Part shown: piece after piece, positions 55,254 to 64,000 of the stretch
How positions within the stretch are numbered: the first letter of the stretch is position 1
Layout: the number at the start of each line of letters is the position of its first letter
Origin: Stutzerimonas stutzeri RCH2
GTDB taxonomy: Bacteria > Pseudomonadota > Gammaproteobacteria > Pseudomonadales > Pseudomonadaceae
Direction of reading: 5' to 3'
Length of the DNA: 64,000 nt
Assembly: GCF_000327065.1 (NCBI RefSeq)
Contig: NC_019936.1
Coordinates: 4,058,001 to 4,122,000 of the forward strand
Notes under the pieces: generated by a model
What the model saw: only the letters and a program-made list of their open reading frames with translations
The model's database searches: none
What the model was told of the DNA's origin: nothing
Position numbers and translations under genes: made by a program

Positions 55254-56860
55254 AGCTGTTCGCCGCCGCACGCCGCCTGTTTCGCATCCTGCTGGTGGTG
55301 ATCCGCTACCGCCTCGATGACATCATTCTCGACCTGCCGATGCCCTGGTGGCTGCGCGCGACCAGCTATCTGCTGCCCTGGCGCTGGATTCCGCGTCGGC
55401 GCAGCGAGTTGTCCCGTGGCGCACGGCTGCGCCTGGCGCTGGAAGGTCTGGGGCCGATCTTCATCAAGTTCGGGCAGATCCTCTCCACCCGCCGCGACCT
55501 GCTGCCGCCGGATATCGCCGAAGAGCTGGCGATGCTGCAGGACCGCGTGCCGCCATTCGATTCAGCCGTCGCCACAGCGCTGATCGAGCGCCAACTGGGT
55601 GCGTCGGTGGGGGAGATCTTTGCCCGCTTCGACAGCAAGCCGCTGGCCTCCGCCTCGGTGGCTCAGGTGCATGCGGCCAAGCTGCGTTCCGGCGAGGAAG
55701 TGGTGGTCAAGGTGGTGCGCCCGAACCTCAAGCCGATCATCAGTCAGGATCTGGCCTGGCTGTTCATGCTGGCCAACAGCGCCGAGCGCATCTCCATCGA
55801 CGCGCGCCGTCTGCACCTGGTGGAAGTCGTCGACGACTACGCCAAGACCATCTACGACGAGCTGGACCTGTTGCGCGAAGCGGCCAACGCCAGCCAGCTC
55901 AAGCGCAATTTCGAAGGCTCGCCGCTGCTCTACGTGCCGCAGATCTACTGGGACTATTGCCGCCCGCAGGTGCTGGTGATGGAGCGCATCTACGGCGTCC
56001 CGGTGACCGACATGGCCGGGCTGGCGCGGCAGAACACCGATATGCGCCAGCTCGCCGAGCGCGGCGTGGAGATCTTCTTCACCCAGGTGTTTCGCGACAG
56101 CTTCTTCCATGCCGACATGCACCCCGGCAACATCTTCGTCAGCAGCCATCAGCCGTGGAGCCCGCAGTACATCGCGGTGGACTTCGGCATCGTCGGCAGC
56201 CTGACGCCCGAGGATCAGGACTACCTGGCGCGCAACCTGATGGCCTTCTTCAAGCGCGACTACCGCAAGGTCGCCCAGCTGCATATCGATTCGGGCTGGG
56301 TGCCGGCGGAAACCAAGGTCAACGAGTTCGAGGCGGCAATCCGCACCGTCTGCGAGCCGATCTTCGAGAAGCCGCTGAAGGACATCTCCTTCGGCCAGCT
56401 GCTGGTGCGTCTGTTCCAGGTGGCGCGGCGCTTCAACATGGAAGTGCAGCCACAACTGGTGCTGCTGCAGAAGACACTGCTCAACATCGAAGGCCTCGGT
56501 CGCGAGCTGTACCCGGATCTCGACCTCTGGAGCACCGGGCAGCCTTATCTCGAGCGCTGGATGCGCGAACGCATGAGCCCCAAGCAGCTGATCAAGAATG
56601 TGCACGCACAGATCGAGCAACTGCCGCATCTGGCACACATGACCCGCGAGCTGCTCGAGCGTATGTCGCACCCCCATGCGAACAACCCGCCGCCGCCCTG
56701 GCGCGAGCGCCATCGCGGCTGGCCGCTGCGCCTGATCGGCGCGCTGCTGCTTGGCAGTGGCGCCACACTGGCGGCCAGCGCCGAGAATCTTGCTGCCATC
56801 ACCGCATGGCCGGCCTGGGTCATGCTGGTGGCCGGCGTCTTCATCGTGGTACGCCGATAG
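55250..56860 (+). CDS. ubiB: Ubiquinone biosynthesis protein UbiB
   Basis: A 536-residue member of the atypical kinase UbiB/ADCK family. The KxGQ motif is in [11 protein letters not shown], the Ala-rich loop is [15 protein letters not shown], and [10 protein letters not shown] and VDFGIVGSL give the catalytic and metal-binding residues. Two membrane helices end the protein. It supports ubiquinone synthesis by ATPase activity. Confidence 0.96.
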   Translation: MKLFAAARRLFRILLVVIRYRLDDIILDLPMPWWLRATSYLLPWRWIPRRRSELSRGARLRLALEGLGPIFIKFGQILSTRRDLLPPDIAEELAMLQDRVPPFDSAVATALIERQLGASVGEIFARFDSKPLASASVAQVHAAKLRSGEEVVVKVVRPNLKPIISQDLAWLFMLANSAERISIDARRLHLVEVVDDYAKTIYDELDLLREAANASQLKRNFEGSPLLYVPQIYWDYCRPQVLVMERIYGVPVTDMAGLARQNTDMRQLAERGVEIFFTQVFRDSFFHADMHPGNIFVSSHQPWSPQYIAVDFGIVGSLTPEDQDYLARNLMAFFKRDYRKVAQLHIDSGWVPAETKVNEFEAAIRTVCEPIFEKPLKDISFGQLLVRLFQVARRFNMEVQPQLVLLQKTLLNIEGLGRELYPDLDLWSTGQPYLERWMRERMSPKQLIKNVHAQIEQLPHLAHMTRELLERMSHPHANNPPPPWRERHRGWPLRLIGALLLGSGATLAASAENLAAITAWPAWVMLVAGVFIVVRR

Positions 56861-56910
56861 CCATCGCTGGTGCGGGCTGGCACACTTGGGCGCATTGAGT
56901 GGAGAACCGG

Positions 56911-57306
56911 ATGAACTGGCTGGACGAAATCAACTGGAACGCCGACGGCATGGTCCCGGCGATCGCGCAGGACTACCAGAGCGGTCGCGTGCTGATGATG
57001 GCCTGGATGAACCGCGAGGCGCTGGCGCTGACCGCGCAGGAAGGCCGCGCCATCTATTGGTCACGTTCGCGTGGCAAGCTGTGGCGCAAGGGCGAGGAGT
57101 CCGGGCATGTGCAGCGGCTGCATGAGCTGCGCCTGGATTGCGACGCCGACGTGATCATCCTGATGGTCGAGCAGATCGGCGGCATCGCCTGCCATACTGG
57201 CCGGGAAAGCTGCTTCTACCGTGTCTTCGAAAATGGCAGCTGGAAAGTCGTCGAGCCGGTTCTCAAGGACCCGCACGCCATCTATGCGGAGCACAAGCAT
57301 GAGTGA
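56911..57306 (+). CDS. hisI: Phosphoribosyl-AMP cyclohydrolase HisI
   Basis: A 131-residue metalloenzyme for the third step of histidine synthesis. Landmarks: [38 protein letters not shown] and [11 protein letters not shown] (Zn and Mg ligands). It is separate from hisE, as usual in Pseudomonas, and overlaps it by eight bases. GGAG precedes the ATG. Confidence 0.96.
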   Translation: MNWLDEINWNADGMVPAIAQDYQSGRVLMMAWMNREALALTAQEGRAIYWSRSRGKLWRKGEESGHVQRLHELRLDCDADVIILMVEQIGGIACHTGRESCFYRVFENGSWKVVEPVLKDPHAIYAEHKHE

Positions 57307-57631
57307 CACCCTGACCCGTCTGGCCGAGGTGCTGGAGGCCCGCAAGGGTGCGGCGCCGGACAGCTCCTACGTTGCCAGCCTGTATCACAAGGGCCTGAAC
57401 AAGATTCTCGAGAAGGTCGGTGAGGAATCGGTGGAAACCATCCTCGCCGCCAAGGACGCCGCCGTGAGTGGCGACGCCAGCGACCTGATCTACGAAACCG
57501 CCGATCTGTGGTTCCACAGCATGGTCATGCTCGCCGCGCTCGGCCAGCACCCGCAGGCAGTGCTGGATGAACTGGATCGACGCTTCGGTCTCTCCGGACA
57601 CGCGGAAAAAGCCGCGCGTCCGCAAACCTGA
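57299..57631 (+). CDS. hisE: Phosphoribosyl-ATP pyrophosphatase HisE
   Basis: A 110-residue enzyme for the second step of histidine synthesis. Landmarks: [22 protein letters not shown] and [18 protein letters not shown]. The ATG at 57299 lies inside the hisI end, giving translational coupling. Confidence 0.96.
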   Translation: MSDTLTRLAEVLEARKGAAPDSSYVASLYHKGLNKILEKVGEESVETILAAKDAAVSGDASDLIYETADLWFHSMVMLAALGQHPQAVLDELDRRFGLSGHAEKAARPQT

Positions 57632-57651
57632 TTCACATCGGAGATATCACC

Positions 57652-57882
57652 ATGGGTTTTGGCGGCATCAGCATCTGGCAACTCCTGATCATTCTGCTCA
57701 TCGTCATCATGTTGTTCGGCACCAAGCGCCTCAAGGGCCTGGGCTCCGACCTCGGTGATGCGATCAAGGGCTTCCGCAAATCCATGGGCACCGACGAGGA
57801 AAAGCCCGGCGTCGAAGACAAGCAGAACCACACCATCGATGCGCAAGCGCGCAAGGTCGAAGAACCGACCAAGAAAGACTAG
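57652..57882 (+). CDS. tatA: Twin-arginine translocase subunit TatA
   Basis: A 76-residue protein with one N-terminal membrane helix ([20 protein letters not shown]), the [10 protein letters not shown] hinge and an amphipathic helix, then an acidic tail. It forms the variable pore of the Tat export system. A 66-base gap with a strong hairpin separates it from tatB. Confidence 0.95.
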   Translation: MGFGGISIWQLLIILLIVIMLFGTKRLKGLGSDLGDAIKGFRKSMGTDEEKPGVEDKQNHTIDAQARKVEEPTKKD

Positions 57883-57895
57883 TCCCTGGCTCGAC

Positions 57896-57921
57896 GCGGT
57901 CACGCAGTGCTGCGCGACCGC
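57896..57921 (+). other. Hairpin in the tatA-tatB gap
   Basis: GCGGTC-A-CGCAG / CTGCG-C-GACCGC, one mismatch and a two-base loop. There is no T-run. It could reduce read-through or protect the tatA message. Confidence 0.6.
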
Positions 57922-57948
57922 TCTCTCTATTGATGTGAGCACGTCCTG

Positions 57949-58377
57949 ATGTTCGATATCGGTTTCACCGAACTGCTACTGGTCGGCCTGGTGGCGCTGA
58001 TGGTGCTCGGCCCGGAGCGCCTGCCGGGTGCGGTGCGAACCACCGGCCTGTGGGTTGGCAGGCTGAAGCGCAGCTTCAGCAACATCAAGGCCGAAGTGGA
58101 GCGCGAAATCGGCGCCGACGAGATCCGTCGCCAGCTGCATAACGAGCGCATCCTCGACCTTGAGCGGGAGATGAAGCAGAGCATCATGCCGCCAGCGCCA
58201 TCCAGCCCCTCGACTGCCGCCACGCCGCCAGCGGCGGGCAACGCGACCGAGGTCGCCGCCAGCGCTGGCAGCAGCGCAGCCGACGTCGGCAGCACGCTAG
58301 CGCCACCTGCGGAATCGTCTGCCTCCAGCGCCGAAGCCGTGCCCACTCCTCGCCCCGACAGATCACCCGAACCATGA
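57949..58377 (+). CDS. tatB: Twin-arginine translocase subunit TatB
   Basis: A 142-residue protein. The N-terminus [20 protein letters not shown] with [12 protein letters not shown] is diagnostic. An amphipathic helix and a Pro/Ala/Ser-rich tail follow. TatB binds twin-arginine signal peptides together with TatC. Overlaps tatC as ATGA. Confidence 0.95.
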   Translation: MFDIGFTELLLVGLVALMVLGPERLPGAVRTTGLWVGRLKRSFSNIKAEVEREIGADEIRRQLHNERILDLEREMKQSIMPPAPSSPSTAATPPAAGNATEVAASAGSSAADVGSTLAPPAESSASSAEAVPTPRPDRSPEP

Positions 58378-59177
58378 GCCAGTCTTCCATCGACGACCAG
58401 GAAATGCCGCTGGTCGCGCATCTGACCGAGCTGCGCAAGCGCCTGCTGCGTTGCGTCGTGGCCATCGCCCTGCTGTTCGGCGGGCTGTTCTATTTCTCGC
58501 AGCAGATCTACGCACTGGTCGCCGCACCGCTGCGCGCCTATCTGCCCGAAGGCGCGACGATGATTGCCACTGGCGTCGCCTCGCCCTTCCTGACACCGTT
58601 CAAACTGACGCTGATGGTTGCGCTGTTCCTGTCGATGCCGGTAATCCTGCACCAGATCTGGGGCTTCATCGCGCCCGGGCTGTACAAGCACGAAAAGCGC
58701 ATCGCCGTGCCGCTGCTGGTGTCGAGCATCTTCCTGTTTTACGCCGGCATGGCATTCGCCTACTTCGTGGTGTTCCCGATCATGTTCGGCTTCTTCGCCA
58801 GCGTGACACCGGAAGGCGTGGCGATGATGACCGACATCGGCCAATACCTCGACTTCGTGCTTACGCTGTTCTTCGCCTTCGGCGTGGCGTTCGAGATTCC
58901 GGTGGCGACGTTCCTGCTGATCTGGGTCGGTATCGTCGATGTCGCCACCCTGCGCAAGAGCCGCCCGTACGTGATCGTTGGCTGCTTCGCCGTCGGCATG
59001 GTGCTCACACCGCCCGACGTGTTCTCCCAGGCGCTGCTGGCCGTGCCGATGTGGCTGCTGTTCGAGGCTGGGGTGATCTGCGGCAGCCTGGTGAAGAAAC
59101 GCGACCCGCATTTCCGCGGCGACGCCGAGGACGAAGCGCCGGAAACCGGTGACCAGCCCCCCGCTCCACGCCCGTGA
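58374..59177 (+). CDS. tatC: Twin-arginine translocase subunit TatC
   Basis: A 267-residue protein with six membrane helices. The N-terminal [15 protein letters not shown] (signal-peptide contact), [20 protein letters not shown] and [15 protein letters not shown] are typical. Its C-terminal tail is acidic and Pro-rich. The stop overlaps the GTG start of rsmE. Confidence 0.97.
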   Translation: MSQSSIDDQEMPLVAHLTELRKRLLRCVVAIALLFGGLFYFSQQIYALVAAPLRAYLPEGATMIATGVASPFLTPFKLTLMVALFLSMPVILHQIWGFIAPGLYKHEKRIAVPLLVSSIFLFYAGMAFAYFVVFPIMFGFFASVTPEGVAMMTDIGQYLDFVLTLFFAFGVAFEIPVATFLLIWVGIVDVATLRKSRPYVIVGCFAVGMVLTPPDVFSQALLAVPMWLLFEAGVICGSLVKKRDPHFRGDAEDEAPETGDQPPAPRP

Positions 59178-59881
59178 ACCTGCTACTGCTCGAGCAGGCA
59201 GACTTCGTCGCCGATGACCATGTTCTGTTGCGTGATCGGCGCCTGACACACCTGCAACAGGTTCATCGCGCGGAAGTCGGCGAGAGCCTCAAGGTCGGCC
59301 TGCTTGGCGGCGACATGGGTAGTGGCCGCCTGTTGCGTCTGGATGCCGGCGAAGCGGAACTGCAGGTCAGCTTCGACCAACCGCCACCGGCCAAGCTGCC
59401 GCTGACTCTGCTGCTGGCACTTCCGCGGCCGAAAATGCTCCGCCGCGTACTGCAGACCGTCGCGACCATGGGCGTGCCGCAACTGGTGCTGCTGAACAGC
59501 TATCGGGTGGAGAAAAGCTTCTGGCAGACGCCCTTCCTTGAACCGGCCGCGATCCATGAACAGCTGATTCTTGGCCTGGAGCAGGCGCGCGACACCGTGC
59601 TGCCGGAAGTCATCATCGAAAAGCGCTTCAAGCCCTTCGTTGAGGATCGCCTACCGCAACTCAGCGCGGGCACCCTGGGCCTGGTCGGTCATCCCGGCGA
59701 CTATCCGCACTGTCCACGCGCTGTCGTTGGGCCTGTCACGCTGGCGATTGGCCCGGAAGGCGGCTGGATTCCCTACGAGGTGGAAAAGCTCGCCGCCGCG
59801 GGGCTGCAGCCGGTACAGCTGGGCGAGCGCATCCTGCGCGTCGAGACGGCAGTCAGCGCCCTGCTGGCCAGGCTGTTTTAA
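59174..59881 (+). CDS. rsmE: 16S rRNA (uracil1498-N3)-methyltransferase RsmE
   Basis: A 235-residue SPOUT methylase of 16S rRNA. Landmarks: [12 protein letters not shown] near the start, the [11 protein letters not shown]-binding knot and [17 protein letters not shown] at the end. It starts at GTG overlapping tatC. Confidence 0.95.
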   Translation: MNLLLLEQADFVADDHVLLRDRRLTHLQQVHRAEVGESLKVGLLGGDMGSGRLLRLDAGEAELQVSFDQPPPAKLPLTLLLALPRPKMLRRVLQTVATMGVPQLVLLNSYRVEKSFWQTPFLEPAAIHEQLILGLEQARDTVLPEVIIEKRFKPFVEDRLPQLSAGTLGLVGHPGDYPHCPRAVVGPVTLAIGPEGGWIPYEVEKLAAAGLQPVQLGERILRVETAVSALLARLF

Positions 59882-60054
59882 GCCCGCGCCATAGCACAGC
59901 CAGGCCTTCGTTCGCCGCGCGAGCCATGGCGCCCCGATGAACGTAACGCACCCACCCGGTGCCAGGGAGTCAGAGGCTAAGACTGCTCATGTTTCCGTGC
60001 GACCGCACGGGGACTCTGACCTATGCCCTAATCCAATAAAGAGCCGTTCTTGCC

Positions 60055-60480
60055 ATGCGACCATTGACCATAGACATGCACCGTCTGGAGTACGCTCTGG
60101 ATGGACGCGACAGCGCCGAGTACTACCTGGATCTAGAGAACGGCGAGATCCGCGCCGTCTTCCCGAGCGAGCCAGCACCCGGCGTCATGGAGAAATACGA
60201 CGTACAGCAGGATCGCTACCTTCACATCGAACCGCTGGAGCTGGCGCAATCGATCGCCATGCGTGAAGCCTTCCTCTTCACCCAGCATGACCCCATCGCC
60301 CATGCAGTACTGAGCAATGCGCTCAAGGGCCGCAAGCCGCTACGCACATTCGATTTCAAGCTGGAGGACTTTCCAGAGGTCAGGGAGGCCTGGCTGCACT
60401 ACCAGACCGTGCAGCTGCGCGAATATGCGGTCACCTGGTTGCGCGATAACGATTTGGAGCCAGTGCCGGTGCGGCACTGA
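60055..60480 (+). CDS. UPF0158 family protein
   Basis: A 141-residue soluble acidic protein. Landmarks: LEYALDGRDSAEYYLDLENGEI at the start and MREAFLFTQHD later, which match UPF0158. Function unknown. The gap to rsmE is about 170 bases and shows no other gene. Confidence 0.82.
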   Translation: MRPLTIDMHRLEYALDGRDSAEYYLDLENGEIRAVFPSEPAPGVMEKYDVQQDRYLHIEPLELAQSIAMREAFLFTQHDPIAHAVLSNALKGRKPLRTFDFKLEDFPEVREAWLHYQTVQLREYAVTWLRDNDLEPVPVRH

Positions 60481-60488
60481 CATCCTGA

Positions 60489-60926
60489 TCAGCTTTCGAG
60501 GAGAAAGGTCACCGGTCCGTCGTTGACCAGATGCACCTGCATATCGGCGCCGAAACGCCCGCAGGCTACCTGCGGGTGCTGGGCGCGCGCTTGCGCCAGC
60601 AGATAGTCATATAGCGCTTCGCCCTGCGCGGGTGGCGCCGCGCTGGAAAAGCTCGGCCGCAAGCCGCTGCGGGTGTCAGCCGCCAGGGTGAACTGGGAAA
60701 CCAGCAGCAGACCGCCGCCGATATCCTTCAGCGAGCGATTCATCTTGCCCTGCTCGTCGCTGAAGACCCGGTAGTTGAGCAGCTTGTGCAGCAGCTTGTC
60801 GGCCCGCGCGTGGTCGTCTTCGCGCTCGACACCGACCAAGACGAGCAAACCCTGGTCGATGGACCCGACAACCTCGCCCGCTACCTCGACGCGTGCCTGG
60901 CGCACGCGCTGAATCAGCCCCTTCAT
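60489..60926 (-). CDS. dtd: D-aminoacyl-tRNA deacylase
   Basis: A 145-residue enzyme that removes D-amino acids from tRNA. The two cross-subunit motifs are present: SQFTLAAD and [11 protein letters not shown]. The start overlaps the pip stop as ATGA, so the two are co-transcribed. Confidence 0.95.
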   Translation of the reverse strand: MKGLIQRVRQARVEVAGEVVGSIDQGLLVLVGVEREDDHARADKLLHKLLNYRVFSDEQGKMNRSLKDIGGGLLLVSQFTLAADTRSGLRPSFSSAAPPAQGEALYDYLLAQARAQHPQVACGRFGADMQVHLVNDGPVTFLLES

Positions 60927-61897
60927 TCGGCATCCGCCGGCGGCAGATCGAGCAGACGATGGGCGATCTCGCCGGCAGCACGCACCAGGGCATCGGCAAT
61001 ACCCAGCTCCGCCGCCGAATGCCCGGCATCACGGATGATCTGCAACTCGCTGTTCGGCCACGCCTGATGCAGCGCCCAGGCATTGTCCAACGGGCAGATC
61101 GCATCGTAGCGGCCATGCACGATGATGCCCGGCAGGTGGGCGATCTTCGGCATGTCGCGCAAGAGCTGATCCGGTTCGAGAAAGGCCTGATTGACGAAGT
61201 AATGGCATTCGATACGGGCCATCGACAGCGCCCGGTGGGTATCAGCAAAGCGATCGACCACCTGATTGTTCGGGCGCAGCGTCGCGGTACGCCCTTCCCA
61301 GCAGGACCAGGCCTTCGCGGCATGCATCTGGGCGATCTGGTCGGTCCCGGTGAGGCGTCGATGGAACGCCTGCATCAGGTCGTCACGCTCTTCGGGCGGA
61401 ATCGGTGAGAGGAAATCCTGCCAATAGTCAGGGAACAGCCGACTGGCGCCCTCCTGATAGAACCAGGCGAGATCCTGTGGCCGGCAGAGGAAGATGCCGC
61501 GCAGGATCAGGGCGTGCACGTGTTCCGGGTAGGTCTGCGCATAGGCCAGCGAGAGCGTCGAGCCCCAGGAGCCACCGAACAGCACCCATTTGTCGATGCC
61601 CAGATGCTCGCGGATACGCTGCATGTCGGCGATCAGATGCGCTGTGGTGTTGTTTTCCAGGCTGGCATGAGGTGTCGAGCGGCCACAGCCGCGCTGATCG
61701 AAGGTGATGATGCGGTACAGGCTCGGATCGAAGAAGCGCCGGCTCATGGCGTCACAGCCACCGCCGGGGCCACCATGGACGAACAGCACGGGCAGACCAT
61801 CCGGCGACCCACTCTCGTCGACATAGAGCACATGCGGTTCTTCTACCGCCAGCTCGTGCCGGGCGTAGGGTTTGATCTCCGGATACAAGGTCTGCAT
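60923..61897 (-). CDS. pip: Prolyl iminopeptidase
   Basis: A 324-residue alpha/beta hydrolase that removes N-terminal proline from peptides. The HGGPGGGCD oxyanion loop, DQRGCGRS and nucleophile Ser110 in GGSWGS are typical. The acid (GRYDAICP) and His (DAGHSA) complete the triad. The ATG at 61897 gives the conserved [11 protein letters not shown] start; in-frame sequence upstream is not conserved. Confidence 0.94.
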   Translation of the reverse strand: MQTLYPEIKPYARHELAVEEPHVLYVDESGSPDGLPVLFVHGGPGGGCDAMSRRFFDPSLYRIITFDQRGCGRSTPHASLENNTTAHLIADMQRIREHLGIDKWVLFGGSWGSTLSLAYAQTYPEHVHALILRGIFLCRPQDLAWFYQEGASRLFPDYWQDFLSPIPPEERDDLMQAFHRRLTGTDQIAQMHAAKAWSCWEGRTATLRPNNQVVDRFADTHRALSMARIECHYFVNQAFLEPDQLLRDMPKIAHLPGIIVHGRYDAICPLDNAWALHQAWPNSELQIIRDAGHSAAELGIADALVRAAGEIAHRLLDLPPADAE

Positions 61898-61975
61898 GGC
61901 ACACTCCTGATCTGCGGCGGGCCGGCCGGCCCCCATGACGTTAGCGGCATCATAACGAGGTTAACGGAGTTGAGC

Positions 61976-62401
61976 ATGTCAGCATGGAAAATAGCGGCGC
62001 TGGCGGTGCTGCTGGCACTCGTCGGCTGCGGTGGCAACACCCCGGAAGCGGCATTGCAGCTGGCGGTAGAGCAGTTGCAGGCAAAGCTGGAGAGCAAGCA
62101 GACCGGGGCACTGATGGAGCTATTGCATGCCGATTTCCAGGCCCAGCGCCAATACGACCGCGAGTGGGCAAGACGCACCGCAACGCTGATGTTCCTGCGT
62201 CATCGCAATGTTCGGGTAATCGCCCTCAGCCAGCGCAGCTGGGTCGATCCGACCTATCCTGATCGCGGCCATACCGAGGCGCAGGTAGCGCTCACTGGCG
62301 CCGAGGCACTGCTGCCGCAGCAGGCGGGGCATTATCAGGTCAGGCTCGAGTGGCGCCAGGAGCAGGGTGAATGGCAGCTGGCGCGCCTGGAATGGGACTG
62401 A
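61976..62401 (+). CDS. Small lipoprotein, possible NTF2-like fold
   Basis: A 141-residue predicted lipoprotein with lipobox LVGCGG. The mature part (LESKQTGALMELLHADFQAQ, then alternating charged strands) looks like an NTF2/SnoaL-type fold; that is impression only. GGAG lies eight bases before the ATG. Confidence 0.7.
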   Translation: MSAWKIAALAVLLALVGCGGNTPEAALQLAVEQLQAKLESKQTGALMELLHADFQAQRQYDREWARRTATLMFLRHRNVRVIALSQRSWVDPTYPDRGHTEAQVALTGAEALLPQQAGHYQVRLEWRQEQGEWQLARLEWD

Positions 62402-62413
62402 CAGGCCAGACGA

Positions 62414-62947
62414 TCACTGCCGCCAGAGCAGCTCGCTGGTGTCATAACCGCGTCGCTCAGCCTCGTGGAGCAGACGCTTGCGTGTCGCCTGGTCGACTTC
62501 GGTATCGCGTGCCAGCAACCAGAGGTACTTGCGATCCGGGCTGCCGACCAGCGCCGTGCTATAGCCCTCATCCAGATAAAGCACCCAGTAGTGCCCCTTG
62601 GTCAGATCGGGAAAGAGCCGGCTGAACCAGTTATCGAAGCGTACCCAGAGCCGGTCGGTGCTGCCGGCTTGCTGCGGCACCGCTTCGCCTTTGGCTTCCT
62701 GCCAGTCGCCGTCTTCGGTTTCGCAGCGGTTGGTCACTGCCACGCTGCCGTCGGCCTGCAACTGGTAATGCGCTTCGGAGCGCACGCAATCACGCTGAAA
62801 GAACATCGGCAAGCGCGCCAGCTCGTACCAGGTTCCCTGATAGCGCTGGAGGTCCACCTCGCCTACGGTCTCGGGGGGCTGTTCGCGGCTACCACCCACG
62901 CATCCGCTCAACAGCGTCAGGCACAGCAGGACCACACTCGCACGCAT
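62414..62947 (-). CDS. Bacterial lipocalin (Blc-type lipoprotein)
   Basis: A 177-residue lipoprotein with lipobox LSGC. The lipocalin signature QRYQGTWYELARLPMFF is followed by DNWFSRLFP, YWVLYLDEGYSTALVGSPDR and YLWLLARD. Blc binds fatty acids or lysophospholipids at the outer membrane. GGAGAG precedes the ATG at 62947. Confidence 0.92.
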   Translation of the reverse strand: MRASVVLLCLTLLSGCVGGSREQPPETVGEVDLQRYQGTWYELARLPMFFQRDCVRSEAHYQLQADGSVAVTNRCETEDGDWQEAKGEAVPQQAGSTDRLWVRFDNWFSRLFPDLTKGHYWVLYLDEGYSTALVGSPDRKYLWLLARDTEVDQATRKRLLHEAERRGYDTSELLWRQ

Positions 62948-62972
62948 CGGACTCTCCAAGCTACGTTGATAG

Positions 62973-63227
62973 CTACTTCAGGCCCTTGCCGGAAAACATC
63001 ATCACTTGGTCGCCGGCGAACTGGACGCTGATGAAACGGTTCTTCTCACCCCAAGTGCAGCTGGACATACCCAGCGCACCCGCGCATTCGGAGGGCTTAC
63101 CGAGCAGCTTTTCCACTTCCACCCGTTCCATGCCGGGCTTGAGCTTGGCGAAGTTCTCCTGGGTGACCGGACTGCAGGCAACCAGCAACACGGCGCAGGC
63201 AAGCAGAAATGGGGTACGCAATGACAT
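62973..63227 (-). CDS. Small OmlA/SmpA-like lipoprotein
   Basis: An 84-residue lipoprotein with lipobox LVACS. The motif FAKLKPGMERVEVEKLLGKP is the BamE/OmlA-type fold pattern; the GKPSECAG and SSCTWGEKN that follow place it in a small separate family. It lies just upstream of the lipocalin on the same strand. Confidence 0.8.
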   Translation of the reverse strand: MSLRTPFLLACAVLLVACSPVTQENFAKLKPGMERVEVEKLLGKPSECAGALGMSSCTWGEKNRFISVQFAGDQVMMFSGKGLK

Positions 63228-63304
63228 ATCGAGCTCCTTGCTTGTTCTAAGGTTCAATGCCCAGCGCAAAGGCGCCACAGGCGTTGCCCGAGTAGTAGCC
63301 GACC

Positions 63305-63907
63305 TCAGAAGGACGAGCCCGGCTGTTCCAGAAATAATTGCTCGGTGTCGCTGGATTCACGACCGAGAATGGCGTTGCGATGGGGGAAGCGGCCGAAGCG
63401 CGAGATCACTTCGCGGTGGCGCTCGGCGTAGTCGAGGAAGCCGAGGAACAGCGGCTGTTCCTGCTCATCGGCAATATCACGCAGAGCACTGAAGTGCGCG
63501 ACCGCCAGGTCCTGCACCGCCAGGTTTTCCGCGTGCTCCAGCACCAGGTAGATGAACACGCGCTGGATCGGCGCCAGCAGCATGTCACCGCCATGCGCCA
63601 GACCGTCGCGAACAAGCTGTTGCGCGCGTTCGTCGCCGGCGAAGGCTCGTGGCGTTTGGCGATGGATCATGCGTGGTAGCTGATCGAGCAGCAGGATCAG
63701 CGCCAGCCAACCCTCGGGCAGCTCCGCCCAATCCTGCAGTTCACCGTTCAGCGCCTGCTCGACCAGTTCGCCGAAGCGCTCGCGCGCCTCGGCATCCTGC
63801 TGTGCTCGGTAACCGAACCAGAGCTGCTGCTTCTCGGCAGCGATCCCGGTTGCACTGGAGCCCTGGCCGAACCACCAATTCAGCAACTCCTGCCAGGGCG
63901 CCTGCAT
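63305..63907 (-). CDS. DUF924 family protein
   Basis: A 200-residue helical protein. Landmarks: WFG near the start, LALILLLDQLPRMIHRQTPRAFAGD and FGRFPHRNAILGRESSDTE. The fold is TPR-like. Function unknown. It starts immediately after the fbp stop, so it may be co-transcribed with it. Confidence 0.88.
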   Translation of the reverse strand: MQAPWQELLNWWFGQGSSATGIAAEKQQLWFGYRAQQDAEARERFGELVEQALNGELQDWAELPEGWLALILLLDQLPRMIHRQTPRAFAGDERAQQLVRDGLAHGGDMLLAPIQRVFIYLVLEHAENLAVQDLAVAHFSALRDIADEQEQPLFLGFLDYAERHREVISRFGRFPHRNAILGRESSDTEQLFLEQPGSSF

Positions 63908-63910
63908 CGA

Positions 63911-64000
63911 TCAGCCCTGATGGTAGCCGGTGACGCGCTCGACTTCTTCCTTCGAGCCGAGGAACACCGGCACCCGCTGGTGCAGCGATTCAGGCTGGAT
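63911..64000 (-). CDS. fbp: Class I fructose-1,6-bisphosphatase, C-terminal end only
   Basis: Hand translation of the last 90 bases gives 29 residues and a stop. They include HQRVPVFLGSKEEVERVTGY, the conserved end of class I FBPase. The rest lies beyond the window. The enzyme works in gluconeogenesis. Confidence 0.85.
   Translation of the reverse strand: MQPESLHQRVPVFLGSKEEVERVTGYHQG

Overview
The window is 64 kb of GC-rich, densely coding chromosome from a gammaproteobacterium of the Pseudomonas group. The right half carries core genes in a typical Pseudomonas order: typA and thiI divergent from glnA, two DUF4124 genes, ntrBC, trmL, then hslVU, ubiE-ubiJ-ubiB, hisIE, tatABC, rsmE, dtd and fbp. 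The Mrp antiporter, the 2-hydroxycarboxylate transporter and the missing pha cluster between hslU and ubiE would suit the stutzeri group, but that assignment is inference. No rRNA, tRNA, CRISPR array, prophage or intact insertion sequence was seen.

Left third (1-24600). An Mrp-type cation/proton antiporter operon runs off the left edge (minus strand). Divergent from it is an overlapping trio: a CstA-like carrier, a small protein ending in Cys-Cys, and an ArsA/Get3-like ATPase. Next come a DUF2628 protein and a phosphoribosyltransferase/hydrolase pair. A PotD-like periplasmic binding protein overlaps a membrane GGDEF-EAL protein; the pair looks like the NspS-MbaA polyamine sensor of Vibrio. 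A formate dehydrogenase catalytic subunit is coupled to AsrA/AsrB-like electron-transfer subunits. A PQQ-type sugar dehydrogenase sits with a cytochrome c. A sigma54-dependent two-component system faces a DUF4168 gene that carries a near-consensus sigma54 promoter.

Middle (25100-36000). A lower-GC accessory patch (about 26500-29000) holds two lipoproteins, a decayed REP-associated tyrosine transposase with an in-frame TGA, an orphan YezG-type immunity gene, and several copies of a 20-bp repeat. A LysR regulator is divergent from a fatty-acid-hydroxylase/SRPBCC fusion across a perfect 22-bp palindrome. A DcuS/CitA-type two-component system is divergent from a 2-hydroxycarboxylate transporter and probably controls it.

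Right half (36000-64000). This is mostly core metabolism and quality control. glnA has a textbook sigma54 promoter with upstream GCACCA half-sites, and an NtrC-type dyad precedes ntrB, so the nitrogen circuit can be read from the DNA. hslVU has a sigma32-like promoter. The hslU-ubiE interval, which holds the PHA gene cluster in P. aeruginosa and P. putida, here keeps only a small PHA-system protein next to a 104-bp inverted repeat. The window ends inside fbp.
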